A stretch of DNA of 64,000 nt from Fundidesulfovibrio soli (GCF_022808695.1 NZ_JAKZKW010000004.1:62001-126000); one strand, 5' to 3'; shown: positions 40,745-52,536, counted from the stretch's first letter. Numbers and translations: made by a program. Notes: a model not told the origin generated them from the letters alone.

Positions 40745-41117
40745 CGCGCTTCTTCTCCTTGGGCTGGAAGGGTTCCACCGGCCAGGGGAAGGTCTCCCGG
40801 GCGCGGGCCAGGGCGTAGCGCTCCACGTCGTCGTGCCAGGCCTTGAAATCGACGGTCAGGCGCTTGCCCAGGGCGGTGAGCACGAAGCCCTTGTTGCCCG
40901 GGGTCTTCTCCACCAGGGGTTCGCCCACGATGGCCTCGCTGGCCTTGAGCCTGCCCCAGGCCGCCCGGTAGGACATGCCCATCACCTGGGCCGCCTTGTT
41001 GAGCGAGCCCGTCTCCTCGATGCGCATCAGCAGCTCCGCCCTGCCAAGGCCCAAGAGCATCCCCTCGGGGACCTCAAGCCAGGTGTGCAGGCGCAGCACG
41101 GCGTAGGGTGCGTCCAT
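40731..41117 (-). CDS. ModE-like winged-helix regulator without molybdate domain
   Basis: A 128-residue protein with the LysR-type winged helix of ModE N-termini: RAELLMRIEETGSLNKAAQVMGMSYRAAW followed by GNKGFVLTALGKRL (split motifs). Full-length ModE has C-terminal TOBE domains that bind molybdate. They are missing here, so sensing must lie elsewhere or be absent. It heads the operon with the FmdE/MoCF fusion and the permease. A palindrome in front of it is a likely operator. ATG follows AAGGAAAAGG. Confidence 0.85.
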   Translation of the reverse strand: MDAPYAVLRLHTWLEVPEGMLLGLGRAELLMRIEETGSLNKAAQVMGMSYRAAWGRLKASEAIVGEPLVEKTPGNKGFVLTALGKRLTVDFKAWHDDVERYALARARETFPWPVEPFQPKEKKRDAAG

Positions 41118-41143
41118 GGATCACCTTTTCCTTACAAAGCATG

Positions 41144-41161
41144 TATGCTAGGGCTAACATA
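41144..41161. promoter_or_regulatory. Candidate operator of the ModE-like regulator
   Basis: TATGCTA-GGGC-TAACATA is a 7-4-7 inverted repeat with one mismatch, 27 bp in front of the regulator ATG, in the divergent region shared with the MATE gene. Autoregulation is inferred. Confidence 0.5.
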
Positions 41162-41275
41162 ACAGAAATGGCGGCACAAGACCATCGCCCCCCGAAGCCC
41201 GTGCGTTCATCACCTCGCGCCGGGGCGCGATCCCCCATTGACCACGCGCCCGCGCTTACGTAGGCCTTGAATCCC

Positions 41276-42646
41276 GTGAACATCGACACTTCCCGCCCCT
41301 ACCTCTCCATCTGGCGGCTCACCTGGCCGCAGATCCTGATGATGGTCTTCAACTTCCTCATCGGGGTGGCGGACGTGGCCGTGTGCGGCCGGATCGGCCG
41401 GGAGGCCCAGGCGGCCATGGGCCTGGTGGCCCAGGCCCTGTTCATCTTCCTCACGGTGGCCATCGCGGTGTCCAACGGCTCGGTGGCGGCGCTCTCCCAG
41501 TCGCTGGGGGCGGGCAAGTTCGGGCGCGCCGCGCGTTACGGCGGGCTGTGCCTGGTCTCCGGGGCGGCGCTGGGCTTACTGGCCCAGGCCGGGGGCCTGG
41601 CCTGGCGCGACGGATTCCTGGCGCTGCTGAACGTCCCCGCGCCCATGCTCGGCCCGACCAGGGAAATCCTCACCGTGTTCCTCTGGCTTTTGCCCATCAA
41701 CTACCTGTTCATCATCACCAGCGCGGTGCTGCGCGCCCACAAGCTGGTCATGGCCCCGCTGTACTCCATGGGCCTGGTCTGCCTCGTGAACGCCTGGCTG
41801 GACCTGGGCCTGGGCCTGGGGCGCTTCGGCCTGCCGGACATGGGCTACATCGGCGTGGCCTGGAGCACCTTCGCCTCTGTCACCGGCGGGCTGGCGCTCA
41901 ACCTCTGGCTCATGCGCCGCGCGGGGCTGCTGCGGGCCTCCATGATCCCGCCGCTGCGCTGGGTGCGCCGGGCCTGGTACTACATGGCCAAGGTGGCCAT
42001 TCCCTCGGGGCTGATGCAGGTGGTCTGGCATTCGGGGTACATGGTGCTGCTGGCCGTCATCGGCGGGCTGCCCTCCGGCGGGGTGGAGGCCCTGGCGGGC
42101 TTCGCGGCCGGGGCGCGCATCGAGTCCGGGGTGTTCCTGCCCGCCTTCGCTTTCAACCTCACGGCCTCCATCATGGTGGGGCACTCCCTTGGCGCGGGCG
42201 ACCCGGCCGAGGCCAAGCGCATGGGCTTTCGCATCTGGCTGCTGGGCACGGGGCTGATGAGCCTGCTGGCCCTTTGCCTGTGGCCCTTCCTGCCCTTCCT
42301 CTCCGCGGCCATGGCCCCGGACCCCGTGGTCGCGGCTGAAACCGTCTCCTACCTGCGCTACAACCTGGTGGCCGCGCCCTTCAGCTGCACCAGCATGATC
42401 CTGGCCGGAGCTTTGACCGGGGCCGGGGCCACGGTGTACAACCTCGTGGTGTTCGCCGTATCCATCTGGTGCGTGCGCCTCCCCGTGGCCTGGTGGCTGG
42501 GCTGGAGGGCCTGGGGCACCGCCGACGGCGTGTGGCTCTCCATGCTCGTATCGCAGATGTTCCAGGCCTCGGCCCTCATCGCCGTCTACCAGGTGAAGAA
42601 CTGGGCCAGGTTCGCCATGACAAAATCCAGGAGTTTCCGTGAATAG
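41276..42646 (+). CDS. MATE-family efflux transporter
   Basis: About 456 residues with twelve hydrophobic segments in two similar halves, as in MATE multidrug/cation antiporters. Typical are WPQILMMVFNFLIGVADVAVCGRIG (first helix), VSNGSVAALSQSLGAGK and, in the second half, FNLTASIMVGHSLGAGDPAEAKR. The substrate is unknown. I chose the GTG at 41276; a TTG nine bases earlier is also open. It overlaps the following gene by 8 bp. Confidence 0.88.
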   Translation: MNIDTSRPYLSIWRLTWPQILMMVFNFLIGVADVAVCGRIGREAQAAMGLVAQALFIFLTVAIAVSNGSVAALSQSLGAGKFGRAARYGGLCLVSGAALGLLAQAGGLAWRDGFLALLNVPAPMLGPTREILTVFLWLLPINYLFIITSAVLRAHKLVMAPLYSMGLVCLVNAWLDLGLGLGRFGLPDMGYIGVAWSTFASVTGGLALNLWLMRRAGLLRASMIPPLRWVRRAWYYMAKVAIPSGLMQVVWHSGYMVLLAVIGGLPSGGVEALAGFAAGARIESGVFLPAFAFNLTASIMVGHSLGAGDPAEAKRMGFRIWLLGTGLMSLLALCLWPFLPFLSAAMAPDPVVAAETVSYLRYNLVAAPFSCTSMILAGALTGAGATVYNLVVFAVSIWCVRLPVAWWLGWRAWGTADGVWLSMLVSQMFQASALIAVYQVKNWARFAMTKSRSFRE

Positions 42647-43520
42647 GCCTTACGTCTCCCTCTCCCTCGACAGGCGGGAGGACTACCTCGCCCGCCTTGC
42701 GGGCTGCCCCCAGCGCACCTCCGACTACTCCTTCGCCAACCTCTGGGGCTGGTGCGAGGAGTACGGCCTGGAGTGGTCATTCGGCGACTCCCACGTGTGG
42801 CTCCGCCAGACCCGCCCCGAGACCGTCTACTGGGCGCCCATCGCCCCCTGGCGCGACGTGGACTGGAGCCGCTGCCCCACCCTGGCCCAGGGCGGCGCCT
42901 TCACCCGCGTGCCCGAGGCCCTGGCCGAGATCTGGGCCGACGCCATGCCCGGGCGCGTCCACGCGCAGGAGGCCCGCGAGCACTGGGACTACGTGTACTC
43001 CGTGCCCGAGCTGGTGGCCCTCTCCGGCAACCGCTTCCACAAGAAGAAGAACCTGCTTGCGCAGTTCATGAAGTCCTACGACTACGACTACCGCCCCCTC
43101 TCCGCCGACTGCATCGAGGAGGTGCTCCAGATGCAGCTGGAGTGGTGCCAGTGGCGCGAGGCCGAGTGCGACGCCACCCTGAGGGCCGAGAACATGGCCA
43201 TCGCCCGCGTCGTCAAGGACTGGGACCGCCTGCCCAACCTGTTGGGCGGGGCCATCCGGGTGGAGGGCCGCATGATCGCCTACACCGTGGCCGAGGCCCT
43301 GGACGACTCCATGCTCGTGATCCATTTCGAGAAGGGCCACACCGCGTTCAAGGGCGTGTACCAGGCCGTGAACCAGATGTTCCTGGAGCACCTGGACCGC
43401 GAATACGCCTACGTGAACCGCGAGCAGGACCTGGGCGACGAAGGCCTGCGCAAGGCCAAGATGAGTTACAACCCAACGATGTTTTTGAAGAAATTCACCG
43501 TGACCGTGGACCCGGCCTAA
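42639..43520 (+). CDS. DUF2156 / phosphatidylglycerol lysyltransferase-like protein
   Basis: A 293-residue soluble protein with the double-GNAT fold of DUF2156: SDYSFANLWGWCEEYGLEW near the start, then FHKKKNLLAQFMKSYDYDYRPL (split at KNLL), and GVYQAVNQMFLEHL...YVNREQDLGDEGLRKAKMSYNP at the end. Related domains transfer aminoacyl groups to lipids, but this short form lacks the membrane part. GTG start lies inside the MATE gene end, so the two are co-translated. Confidence 0.85.
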   Translation: MNRPYVSLSLDRREDYLARLAGCPQRTSDYSFANLWGWCEEYGLEWSFGDSHVWLRQTRPETVYWAPIAPWRDVDWSRCPTLAQGGAFTRVPEALAEIWADAMPGRVHAQEAREHWDYVYSVPELVALSGNRFHKKKNLLAQFMKSYDYDYRPLSADCIEEVLQMQLEWCQWREAECDATLRAENMAIARVVKDWDRLPNLLGGAIRVEGRMIAYTVAEALDDSMLVIHFEKGHTAFKGVYQAVNQMFLEHLDREYAYVNREQDLGDEGLRKAKMSYNPTMFLKKFTVTVDPA

Positions 43521-43611
43521 GGGTGCCCGCGGCGGCAACATGAACGCGGTTTCAGTAGCCAACCGCCCGCAGTGGCGTTACAAGCTGCGAGTTTCTCATA
43601 GGAGGATTGTA

Positions 43612-44091
43612 ATGAAGCACGTTACCAGGCTGGTTCTGTTCGCCTTCGCCCTGCAACTGCTGGTCGCCTGCGCTCCTGACGGCCAGATCACCAAGCGCGA
43701 CGTGGGCATGGTCGCGGGCGGCGCTGCCGGCGGCGTGGCAGGCGGAGCCATCGGCGGCAACGACCCTGCCGGGCGGGTGATGGGCACCATCGCGGGCGTC
43801 ATCATCGGCGCGGCCGTGGGCGGATATCTGGGCAGCCTCTGGGACGACTACGACCGCAAGCAGGCGGCCTACGCCCTGGAGAACAGCCCCGACCGCCGCC
43901 AGACCCAGTGGCAGAACCCCAACACCAACCGCCAGGCGTCCATCACGCCCGAGCGCACCTATTACGAGCCCAGCGGAACCCCCTGCCGCGAGTTCACCCA
44001 GTCCATCTACATCGACGGCAGGAAGGAAACCGGCCGGGGCACGGCCTGCCGCCAGCCCGACGGCACCTGGCGCATCATGAACAGCCAGTAG
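43612..44091 (+). CDS. Glycine-zipper surface-antigen lipoprotein
   Basis: A 159-residue outer-membrane-type lipoprotein. The signal ends in LLVACAPDG (lipobox LVAC). A glycine-zipper stretch follows (AGGAAGGVAGGAIGGND and AGVIIGAAVGGYLGSLW), then a domain with CREFTQSIYIDGRKETGRGTACRQPDGTW as in the 17-kDa rickettsial surface antigen family (split motif CREFTQ, TACRQPDGTWRI). ATG at 43612 has AGGAGG upstream, so upstream in-frame ATGs are rejected. Confidence 0.85.
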   Translation: MKHVTRLVLFAFALQLLVACAPDGQITKRDVGMVAGGAAGGVAGGAIGGNDPAGRVMGTIAGVIIGAAVGGYLGSLWDDYDRKQAAYALENSPDRRQTQWQNPNTNRQASITPERTYYEPSGTPCREFTQSIYIDGRKETGRGTACRQPDGTWRIMNSQ

Positions 44092-44154
44092 GACAACCTT
44101 CCCGGCGCGCCGGACGCCCGTCCGGCGCGCCATCTTTCTGAAAATTCCGTCCGC

Positions 44155-44373
44155 TCAGGGCTTGGCCGCCGGCCCTTCCTTGCCTGTCAGGTGGTTCATG
44201 GCGTAGCCGCCCTGGTAGACCTCCCCCGTCTTCGTATCCAGCACGAACTCCAGCTCGCCGTCCCGGAAATAGGCGTAGCGCCCCACGTCGCGGCCCTCCG
44301 CGTACACGAGCAGCAGCATGGCCAGCAGCACCAGGGCGGCGGCCTTGAAGATCATATCCAGTTTACCATCCAT
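44155..44373 (-). CDS. Small single-helix membrane protein
   Basis: A 72-residue protein with one transmembrane segment (MIFKAAALVLLAMLLLVYA) followed by about 45 residues including YFRDGELEFVLDTKTGEVY. No family recognised. The ATG at 44373 has GGAGGA 8 nt upstream; in-frame ATGs at 44400 and 44409 lack a site. Confidence 0.6.
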   Translation of the reverse strand: MDGKLDMIFKAAALVLLAMLLLVYAEGRDVGRYAYFRDGELEFVLDTKTGEVYQGGYAMNHLTGKEGPAAKP

Positions 44374-44437
44374 CGGCGTATCCTCCGTTGTGGGTTCCAT
44401 GTTCCCCATGGGCTTGCCGCGTCAAGGCCGGTGGTGG

Positions 44438-44465
44438 TTGCAGGGCTTTTCGATTTGTGTATGAT
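44438..44465 (+). promoter_or_regulatory. Promoter of the RHH-like regulator gene
   Basis: TTGCAG at 44438-44443, 16-bp spacer, TATGAT at 44460-44465. A perfect palindrome starts at the last base of the -10. Confidence 0.65.
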
Positions 44466-44485
44466 CCGTACAAATTCTGTACGGA
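44465..44485. promoter_or_regulatory. Palindromic operator at the start of transcription
   Basis: TCCGTAC-AAATTCT-GTACGGA: a perfect 7-7-7 inverted repeat covering the expected transcription start, 15 bp before the RHH-like gene. Its position suggests repression, most simply by that small protein (inference). Confidence 0.65.
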
Positions 44486-44500
44486 ATTTGAGAGGAACCC

Positions 44501-44776
44501 ATGTCTATCTTCAAGAATGATCGCGAAACAAAACGCATGATTTTCAATGTTTATGTCGATGTTGCCGAGCGGCTGGACAGGGCTCGCGAGGCATCTCGTT
44601 CGTTCGACAAGCGCCTCGATGTGGATACGTGCATCAACAAGGCCCTCGAAAAATTCCTGCACAAGGCCGAGAAAAAGCTCGAAGAGATGCAGCGCGACAA
44701 CAAGGACAGGCCGCGCCGCGCCGCCACCCCGTCCACGGAGCCCGGCCAGGACCCCACCCCAGACCCGGCCGCCTGA
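44501..44776 (+). CDS. Small ribbon-helix-helix-like regulator
   Basis: A 91-residue protein. RMIFNVYVDVAERLDRA then LDVDTCINKALEKFLHKA fits a short beta strand plus two helices, as in CopG/Arc-type ribbon-helix-helix DNA-binding proteins, followed by a Lys/Glu helix and a Pro-rich tail. Recognition is by pattern only. A perfect palindrome lies in its own promoter, which supports a DNA-binding role. GAGAGG precedes the ATG. The amphi-Trp gene follows at 24 bp. Confidence 0.6.
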   Translation: MSIFKNDRETKRMIFNVYVDVAERLDRAREASRSFDKRLDVDTCINKALEKFLHKAEKKLEEMQRDNKDRPRRAATPSTEPGQDPTPDPAA

Positions 44777-44800
44777 AGCGGCCCGACACAGGAGCACCCC

Positions 44801-45286
44801 ATGAGCAAAGCCAGCATCGCCATCTCCGGCGTCACGGACCCCCAAGCCCTGGCCCAGATCCTCTCGGACCTCGCCGGGAGCCTGCGGGCGGGCACCATCT
44901 GCCTGCGCAAGGGCGCGGAGTACGTCACGCTCAAGCCATCCACGCGCATGGATTTCGAGATCGAGGCCGCCATCAAGAAGGGCAAGCAGAAGTTCAGCTT
45001 GGAGGTGAAGTGGGAGGAGGTGCCGGAGCAGGTTCCCGCGAGCGAGTTCACCATCAGCCCCACTGAGCCGACCGCGCCTGATGCGGCCCCCGAGGGGCCC
45101 TGCGAACCGGGCGAGGCCGTCCTGGCCGCCCCGCCCGCCGAGGAGCCCAAGCCGGAGAAGCACCGCAAGGACGGCAAGAAGGCCGTGAAGAACAAAGAGA
45201 AGAAACACGACAAGAAGCACGGGAAGAAGCCCGAAGAGGCTCCCAAAACCGATGAAGACGGCGAGGCAAAACCTGTGGAGCAGTAG
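44801..45286 (+). CDS. Amphi-Trp domain protein
   Basis: A 161-residue protein. The segment GTICLRKGAEYVTLKPSTRM and QKFSLEVKWEE matches the short amphi-Trp domain, which is of unknown function. The C-terminal half is a low-complexity, strongly charged tail (Lys/Glu/Pro; KEKKHDKKHGKKPEE) that may bind nucleic acid or polyanions. Second gene of the unit with the RHH-like regulator, closed by a hairpin. Confidence 0.75.
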   Translation: MSKASIAISGVTDPQALAQILSDLAGSLRAGTICLRKGAEYVTLKPSTRMDFEIEAAIKKGKQKFSLEVKWEEVPEQVPASEFTISPTEPTAPDAAPEGPCEPGEAVLAAPPAEEPKPEKHRKDGKKAVKNKEKKHDKKHGKKPEEAPKTDEDGEAKPVEQ

Positions 45287-45312
45287 CCTCGCCGTGGCCT
45301 GCCCAGAATCAA

Positions 45313-45336
45313 AAAGGGGGCCGTGGGGCCCCCTTT
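45313..45336 (+). terminator. Terminator behind the amphi-Trp gene
   Basis: Perfect 10-bp stem AAAGGGGGCC / GGCCCCCTTT with a GTGG loop, 26 bp after the stop. The T-run is only three long. Confidence 0.75.
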
Positions 45337-45457
45337 CGCGTATTCGCCGTGCGGGTCGAACCCCGCGCCAAACCGTATCCAATCCGGTTGCTCCGATCGC
45401 GCATTACCGCCCCGGGCATGACGCCTGAAACTCGCCCCCCGCGTCCCGTTTGCGGGT

Positions 45458-45500
45458 CCAGGGGGCCACGCCCCCTGGCGGTGTGCGGGGCGGAGCCCCG
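45458..45500 (+). repeat. Two-hairpin palindromic repeat, copy C
   Basis: Hairpin 1 at 45458-45478 (CCAGGGGGC CAC GCCCCCTGG) and hairpin 2 at 45486-45500 (CGGGGC GGA GCCCCG), preceded by GCGGGT. Hairpin 2 is identical to copy B, and the loop of hairpin 1 differs. It lies between the convergent amphi-Trp and NifA-type genes. Confidence 0.8.
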
Positions 45501-45534
45501 CGTCTTGGCAATTCTGCCCCCTTGCGGCTCCTGG

Positions 45535-47091
<1,557 letters not shown>

Positions 47092-47230
47092 TGCGATTCC
47101 GGGAAAAAATGGAGACGGCGGCCGCCCAGCGCGGCCATGCCTGTGCCCCCGTACTAACTACAAAAATGTATGCTTGCAATCCCCCAAATGCGTCATAGTC
47201 AGGCTGGCGCGGGAGTCGAGCAAATTAACT

Positions 47231-47260
47231 AAAAAGCCCGGCAGCTTACGCTGCCGGACT
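47231..47260 (-). terminator. Terminator behind the olsF-like gene
   Basis: 8-bp perfect core CCGGCAGC / GCTGCCGG with a TTAC loop, extended by two pairs. On the minus strand it is followed by TTTTT. It lies 29 bp past the olsF-like stop. Confidence 0.85.
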
Positions 47261-47288
47261 CAGAATTATTTTTTTACGAAAACGTTAA

Positions 47289-49112
47289 TCACGCGCTGCG
47301 CTTGAATCCGCCGTCGTCGTGGAAGGCCAGGAAGCCCGCCAGACCTTCCTTGCCGAGGTAGCGCTCCAGCTGCTTGCGTTCGGTGTGGAGCAGGTCCACC
47401 ACGATGAGTCCGTCCAGGGCGTCGCTGAAGCCCGGGTCCACGTTGAAGGCCAGTATCTTGCCGCCAAGCTTGAGATATTGGCGCAGGAGCACCGGGATGC
47501 CCTTGCGGTCGCGCTCGGCCGCGCTGACCAGCTCGGAGAGGCGCTCCACGTCGTCCACCAGGGTCCTGGCCGCGCGCTTCAGCCAGCCCGGGGCCTTGAG
47601 CGGCTTGCGGGGCTTCACGAAGCGGGAGAGGTCCGGCTTCTGCCCGCAGGATTCGAAATACCCGGCGATGAGCTGGCGGGATGAAGCCTGATACTCGTTG
47701 GTGATGCTCACCGGGCCGAAGAGGCGGCGGTACCTGGGCTCGCGGGCCACCACCGTGCCGATGCCCTTCCAGAGCAGCAGCAGGGCGTTGTAGCTTTTCT
47801 GGTATTCGACGCGCACGAAGGAGCGCCCCATCTCCAAGGCCGGGCCGAGCTCGTGCAGGAAGCGCGGCTTGAGCCTGAACAGTGTGCCCACGTACAGCCC
47901 GGCGGGGCCGCGCTCCGCAAGTATTTCGTCCGTGCGGCCCAGGCGGTACGCGCCCACCACCTCGCGCTCCTTCACGTTCCAGATGAACACGTGGGAGTAG
48001 AACGCGTCGAAGGAGTCCAAGTCGCAGGAGGAGCCTGTGCCCTCGCCCACCTTGCGGAAGGTGGCCTCGCGCAGCCGCCCGATCTCCTTGAGCACCAGGG
48101 GGATGTCCTTGGAGCGGGCCTCGTACACGCGGAAGCCGCCGCTCTCCAGGAGCAGGGACGCCTCGGGCAGGCGCGCCACCTCGGCCTCCATGAGCGAGGA
48201 GTCCTGCGGGGCGATGAGGGCCTCCTGGCGGCTGATGGAGCGCACCGGGAAGCTCCTGAAGGGGCTCTTGCGCGCCTCGCCGCCGCCGAGCATCTCGGTG
48301 TGCAGGCGCAGGTAGTCGGCGGCCTGCTTGTCGGAGAGCTCCTCCAGGCGCGCTGGCGCTATGGGCTGGCCCACGCGCACCTCCACGGTGGTGCGGGCCT
48401 TGTTCACGAACTCGCGGGGCAGCAGCATGGTGCGCAGCTTGGGGTGCACCAGCCCGGCCAGGTGGAACATGGCCCCGTTGGCCCCGGCGAAGTGCACGGG
48501 CACCACCGTGGCCCCGCAGGCCTTGATGATCCTGGCGATGGAGGGGCTCCAGCTGGGTTCTGCCACCCTGCCCTCGCGCACGTTGAAGTGGGCCACCTCG
48601 CCCGCCGGGAACACGCCCAGGGCCGCGCCGTCGCGCAGCCAGGCGATGCTCTCGCGCAGGGGGGCAATGTTGCGCCCCAGGGAGTTCTCCGTGCCGAAGG
48701 GGTCCACCAGGATGAACAGCTCGCGCAGCTCCCGGATGCGGCCCAACAGGTGGTTGGCCATGATCTTGGCGTCGGGGCGCACGCGGTTGAGCATCTCGGC
48801 CAGGAAGATGCCCTCCAGCCCGCCGAAGGGGTGGTTGGCCACCGCCATCACGGGGCCGCTGGCGGGGATGCGGGCCAGGTCCTCGCTTAAGACGTTGCAC
48901 TTGAAGCCGAAGGCGTCGACCAGGCCGCGCAGGAAGTCCATACCCGTGGCCTGGGCGGGGATGCGGCTGTAGCTGCGGGAAAGCTGGTCCAGGCCCAGGG
49001 CCTTGGCGATGGGTTTGCCCGCCAGGCGCAGCACGGTGCGCGCAAGGGGATGGCGGACGTTGTCCTCGAGGCGGAATATGTCGTTGCGGGATTGGTCGGA
49101 GCGTGGATGCAT
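47289..49112 (-). CDS. PlsC-GNAT fusion, OlsF-like ornithine-lipid synthase
   Basis: A 607-residue two-domain protein. The N-terminal acyltransferase (PlsC type) has NHPFGGLEG (His94) and FPAGE at 168-172. The C-terminal half from about 325 is an OlsB-like GNAT N-acyltransferase (RLREATFRKVGEGTG, DLDSFDAFYSHVFIWN, EVVGAYRLG). In OlsF of Serratia the two halves acylate ornithine and then lyso-ornithine lipid to make phosphorus-free membrane lipids (family knowledge). Assignment to ornithine is by architecture. At the acidic position after His94 this protein has Glu100 where Asp is usual. GGAGG lies 5 nt before the ATG. Confidence 0.8.
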   Translation of the reverse strand: MHPRSDQSRNDIFRLEDNVRHPLARTVLRLAGKPIAKALGLDQLSRSYSRIPAQATGMDFLRGLVDAFGFKCNVLSEDLARIPASGPVMAVANHPFGGLEGIFLAEMLNRVRPDAKIMANHLLGRIRELRELFILVDPFGTENSLGRNIAPLRESIAWLRDGAALGVFPAGEVAHFNVREGRVAEPSWSPSIARIIKACGATVVPVHFAGANGAMFHLAGLVHPKLRTMLLPREFVNKARTTVEVRVGQPIAPARLEELSDKQAADYLRLHTEMLGGGEARKSPFRSFPVRSISRQEALIAPQDSSLMEAEVARLPEASLLLESGGFRVYEARSKDIPLVLKEIGRLREATFRKVGEGTGSSCDLDSFDAFYSHVFIWNVKEREVVGAYRLGRTDEILAERGPAGLYVGTLFRLKPRFLHELGPALEMGRSFVRVEYQKSYNALLLLWKGIGTVVAREPRYRRLFGPVSITNEYQASSRQLIAGYFESCGQKPDLSRFVKPRKPLKAPGWLKRAARTLVDDVERLSELVSAAERDRKGIPVLLRQYLKLGGKILAFNVDPGFSDALDGLIVVDLLHTERKQLERYLGKEGLAGFLAFHDDGGFKRSA

Positions 49113-49232
49113 GGCTGCCTCCGGTAGGTGGAATACCGATAGGCAGTGCTAGCGCGGCCGTGTTTCGGGGGTGTGGTGCTTGTGTGACCGTTCGCGCCCT
49201 TCAGGTTGCGAACATGTGCCGGGGGGCGCGGC

Positions 49233-50702
49233 TTAACCGCCGAAGCGCTCGATCTTCTGCTTGTAGGCCCGCACGCCTTCGGCGATACCCTGGGCCAGGC
49301 CTTCGAGGTATTTCTCGTTGCGCAGGCGGGCGGCCTCGGCAGGGTTGGTGATGTAGCCCACCTCCACCAGTATGGCGGGCATCTTGGCCCCAAGCAGCAC
49401 GTAGAACGGGGCCTCGTGCAGCCCCCTGTCCCGCGTGGAGCCGCCCCGTTTGGCCTGGCTGAGGGCCGAGGCGTGGGCCGCGCGGGCGAAATCGCGCGAC
49501 TCGGTCAATTTGGAGGCGTGCATGAGCTCGTCCAGAATCTTCTGCATGTCCGAGATGCGTCTGGGGTCCACGGAGTTCTCCCGCGCGGCCACCCGCACCT
49601 CGTCGGGCGTGGAGGCCAGGTTCAGGGAGTAGGTCTCCAGGCCGGAGGAGCCGGAATCGCCGTGGGCGTTGCAGTGGATGGAGACGAACAGGTCGGCCTT
49701 CCTGGCGTTGGCCATGGCGGTGCGCCCCTCCAGGGAGACGAACTTGTCCTGCGTGCGGGTGTAGAGCACCTCGAAGCCCATCTTCTCGAGCTTCCCGCCA
49801 AGCAGCTTGGCGATGCGCAGGTTCACGTCCTTCTCCACCAGACCGCCCGCGCCGTGGGCTCCGGGGTCCTTGCCGCCGTGGCCGGCGTCCACCATGACGC
49901 GGCGCACGGTGAGGCCCAGCTGCTCCACCAGCTGCCGGGCCATCCTCTTGCGCCCCGGAGTTGCCAGCAGAGGGACCGCCTCGCCGGGTGCGGCCTCCTG
50001 AACGGCGGCTTCGGGCGCTGCCTGAGCCTTGGCCTTGCCCTTCGGCTGCGCCTGGGGTTCGGCGGATTTGCCCCCGGCGGCCTTGTCCTCCGCGGCGCGG
50101 GCCTTGGCGGACTGGCCCTGCACGTCCACGATGATGCGGTAGGGATTCTCCAGCACGAACACCTGCTGGCTCTTGAGGTTCTCGACCTCAACCACCAGCC
50201 GGGTCACGCCGGGCTTGTAGGGGGCCAGGCGCACCTTGCGGGCCACGTCGCCGCGCACGTCGAAGCGGCCGGGCACGCCGGGCTTGATGCGGGTGTCGTC
50301 CAGATCGACGTAGAGGCGGCGCAGCCCGTCCTTGGAGGCCTCGGGCGGCAGCAGCTGCCAGTGGTGCTGCACCTCGCCCCCGAGCACCACCGCGATGCGG
50401 GAGTAGTCCTTGCCGGACCAGATCTGCACGTCCGTGACGGGGGTAAGCTTGGGCGCCGAGGCGGGCTTGGCCTGCTTGGAATCCTTGGCTTGCTTCGAGG
50501 ACTTCGCGGCCTTGTCGGCCTTGCTGGGCTTGGCGGATTTGGCGGATGGAGTCTGCCCGGACGCCTTGGCCGCATCCTGGGCGGAGGCGGCCAAGGCAAG
50601 CCCCCGCCCGGTCCACGACCCCGCGCACAGGCCCAGCGCGGCCAGCAGAAACGCCAGCAGCAGCGGGCGCGCGGCGAGAGCCGCCGGACGGATCACCCGC
50701 AC
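49233..50702 (-). CDS. amiC: N-acetylmuramoyl-L-alanine amidase with AMIN domain
   Basis: A 489-residue periplasmic enzyme that cuts the bond between MurNAc and L-Ala during cell separation. A signal peptide is followed by a Lys/Ala/Ser-rich linker, then an AMIN targeting domain (about 88-195) and an Amidase_3 domain. Zinc ligands are seen in DAGHGGKDPGAHG and SIHCNAHGD, and the catalytic Glu in ILVEVGYITNP. GTG start 10 bp after the glmS stop. The symbol is by similarity of architecture; AmiA/B/C cannot be separated. Confidence 0.92.
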   Translation of the reverse strand: MRVIRPAALAARPLLLAFLLAALGLCAGSWTGRGLALAASAQDAAKASGQTPSAKSAKPSKADKAAKSSKQAKDSKQAKPASAPKLTPVTDVQIWSGKDYSRIAVVLGGEVQHHWQLLPPEASKDGLRRLYVDLDDTRIKPGVPGRFDVRGDVARKVRLAPYKPGVTRLVVEVENLKSQQVFVLENPYRIIVDVQGQSAKARAAEDKAAGGKSAEPQAQPKGKAKAQAAPEAAVQEAAPGEAVPLLATPGRKRMARQLVEQLGLTVRRVMVDAGHGGKDPGAHGAGGLVEKDVNLRIAKLLGGKLEKMGFEVLYTRTQDKFVSLEGRTAMANARKADLFVSIHCNAHGDSGSSGLETYSLNLASTPDEVRVAARENSVDPRRISDMQKILDELMHASKLTESRDFARAAHASALSQAKRGGSTRDRGLHEAPFYVLLGAKMPAILVEVGYITNPAEAARLRNEKYLEGLAQGIAEGVRAYKQKIERFGG

Positions 50703-50712
50703 CCCGCCGCCC

Positions 50713-52536
<1,824 letters not shown>

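Noticed and set aside
47167-47200. Sigma-54 promoter (GG-N10-GC) in front of the NifA-type gene
   Set aside because: Only the GG and GC pairs fit; the rest of the -24/-12 consensus is missing, so chance is likely at this GC content.
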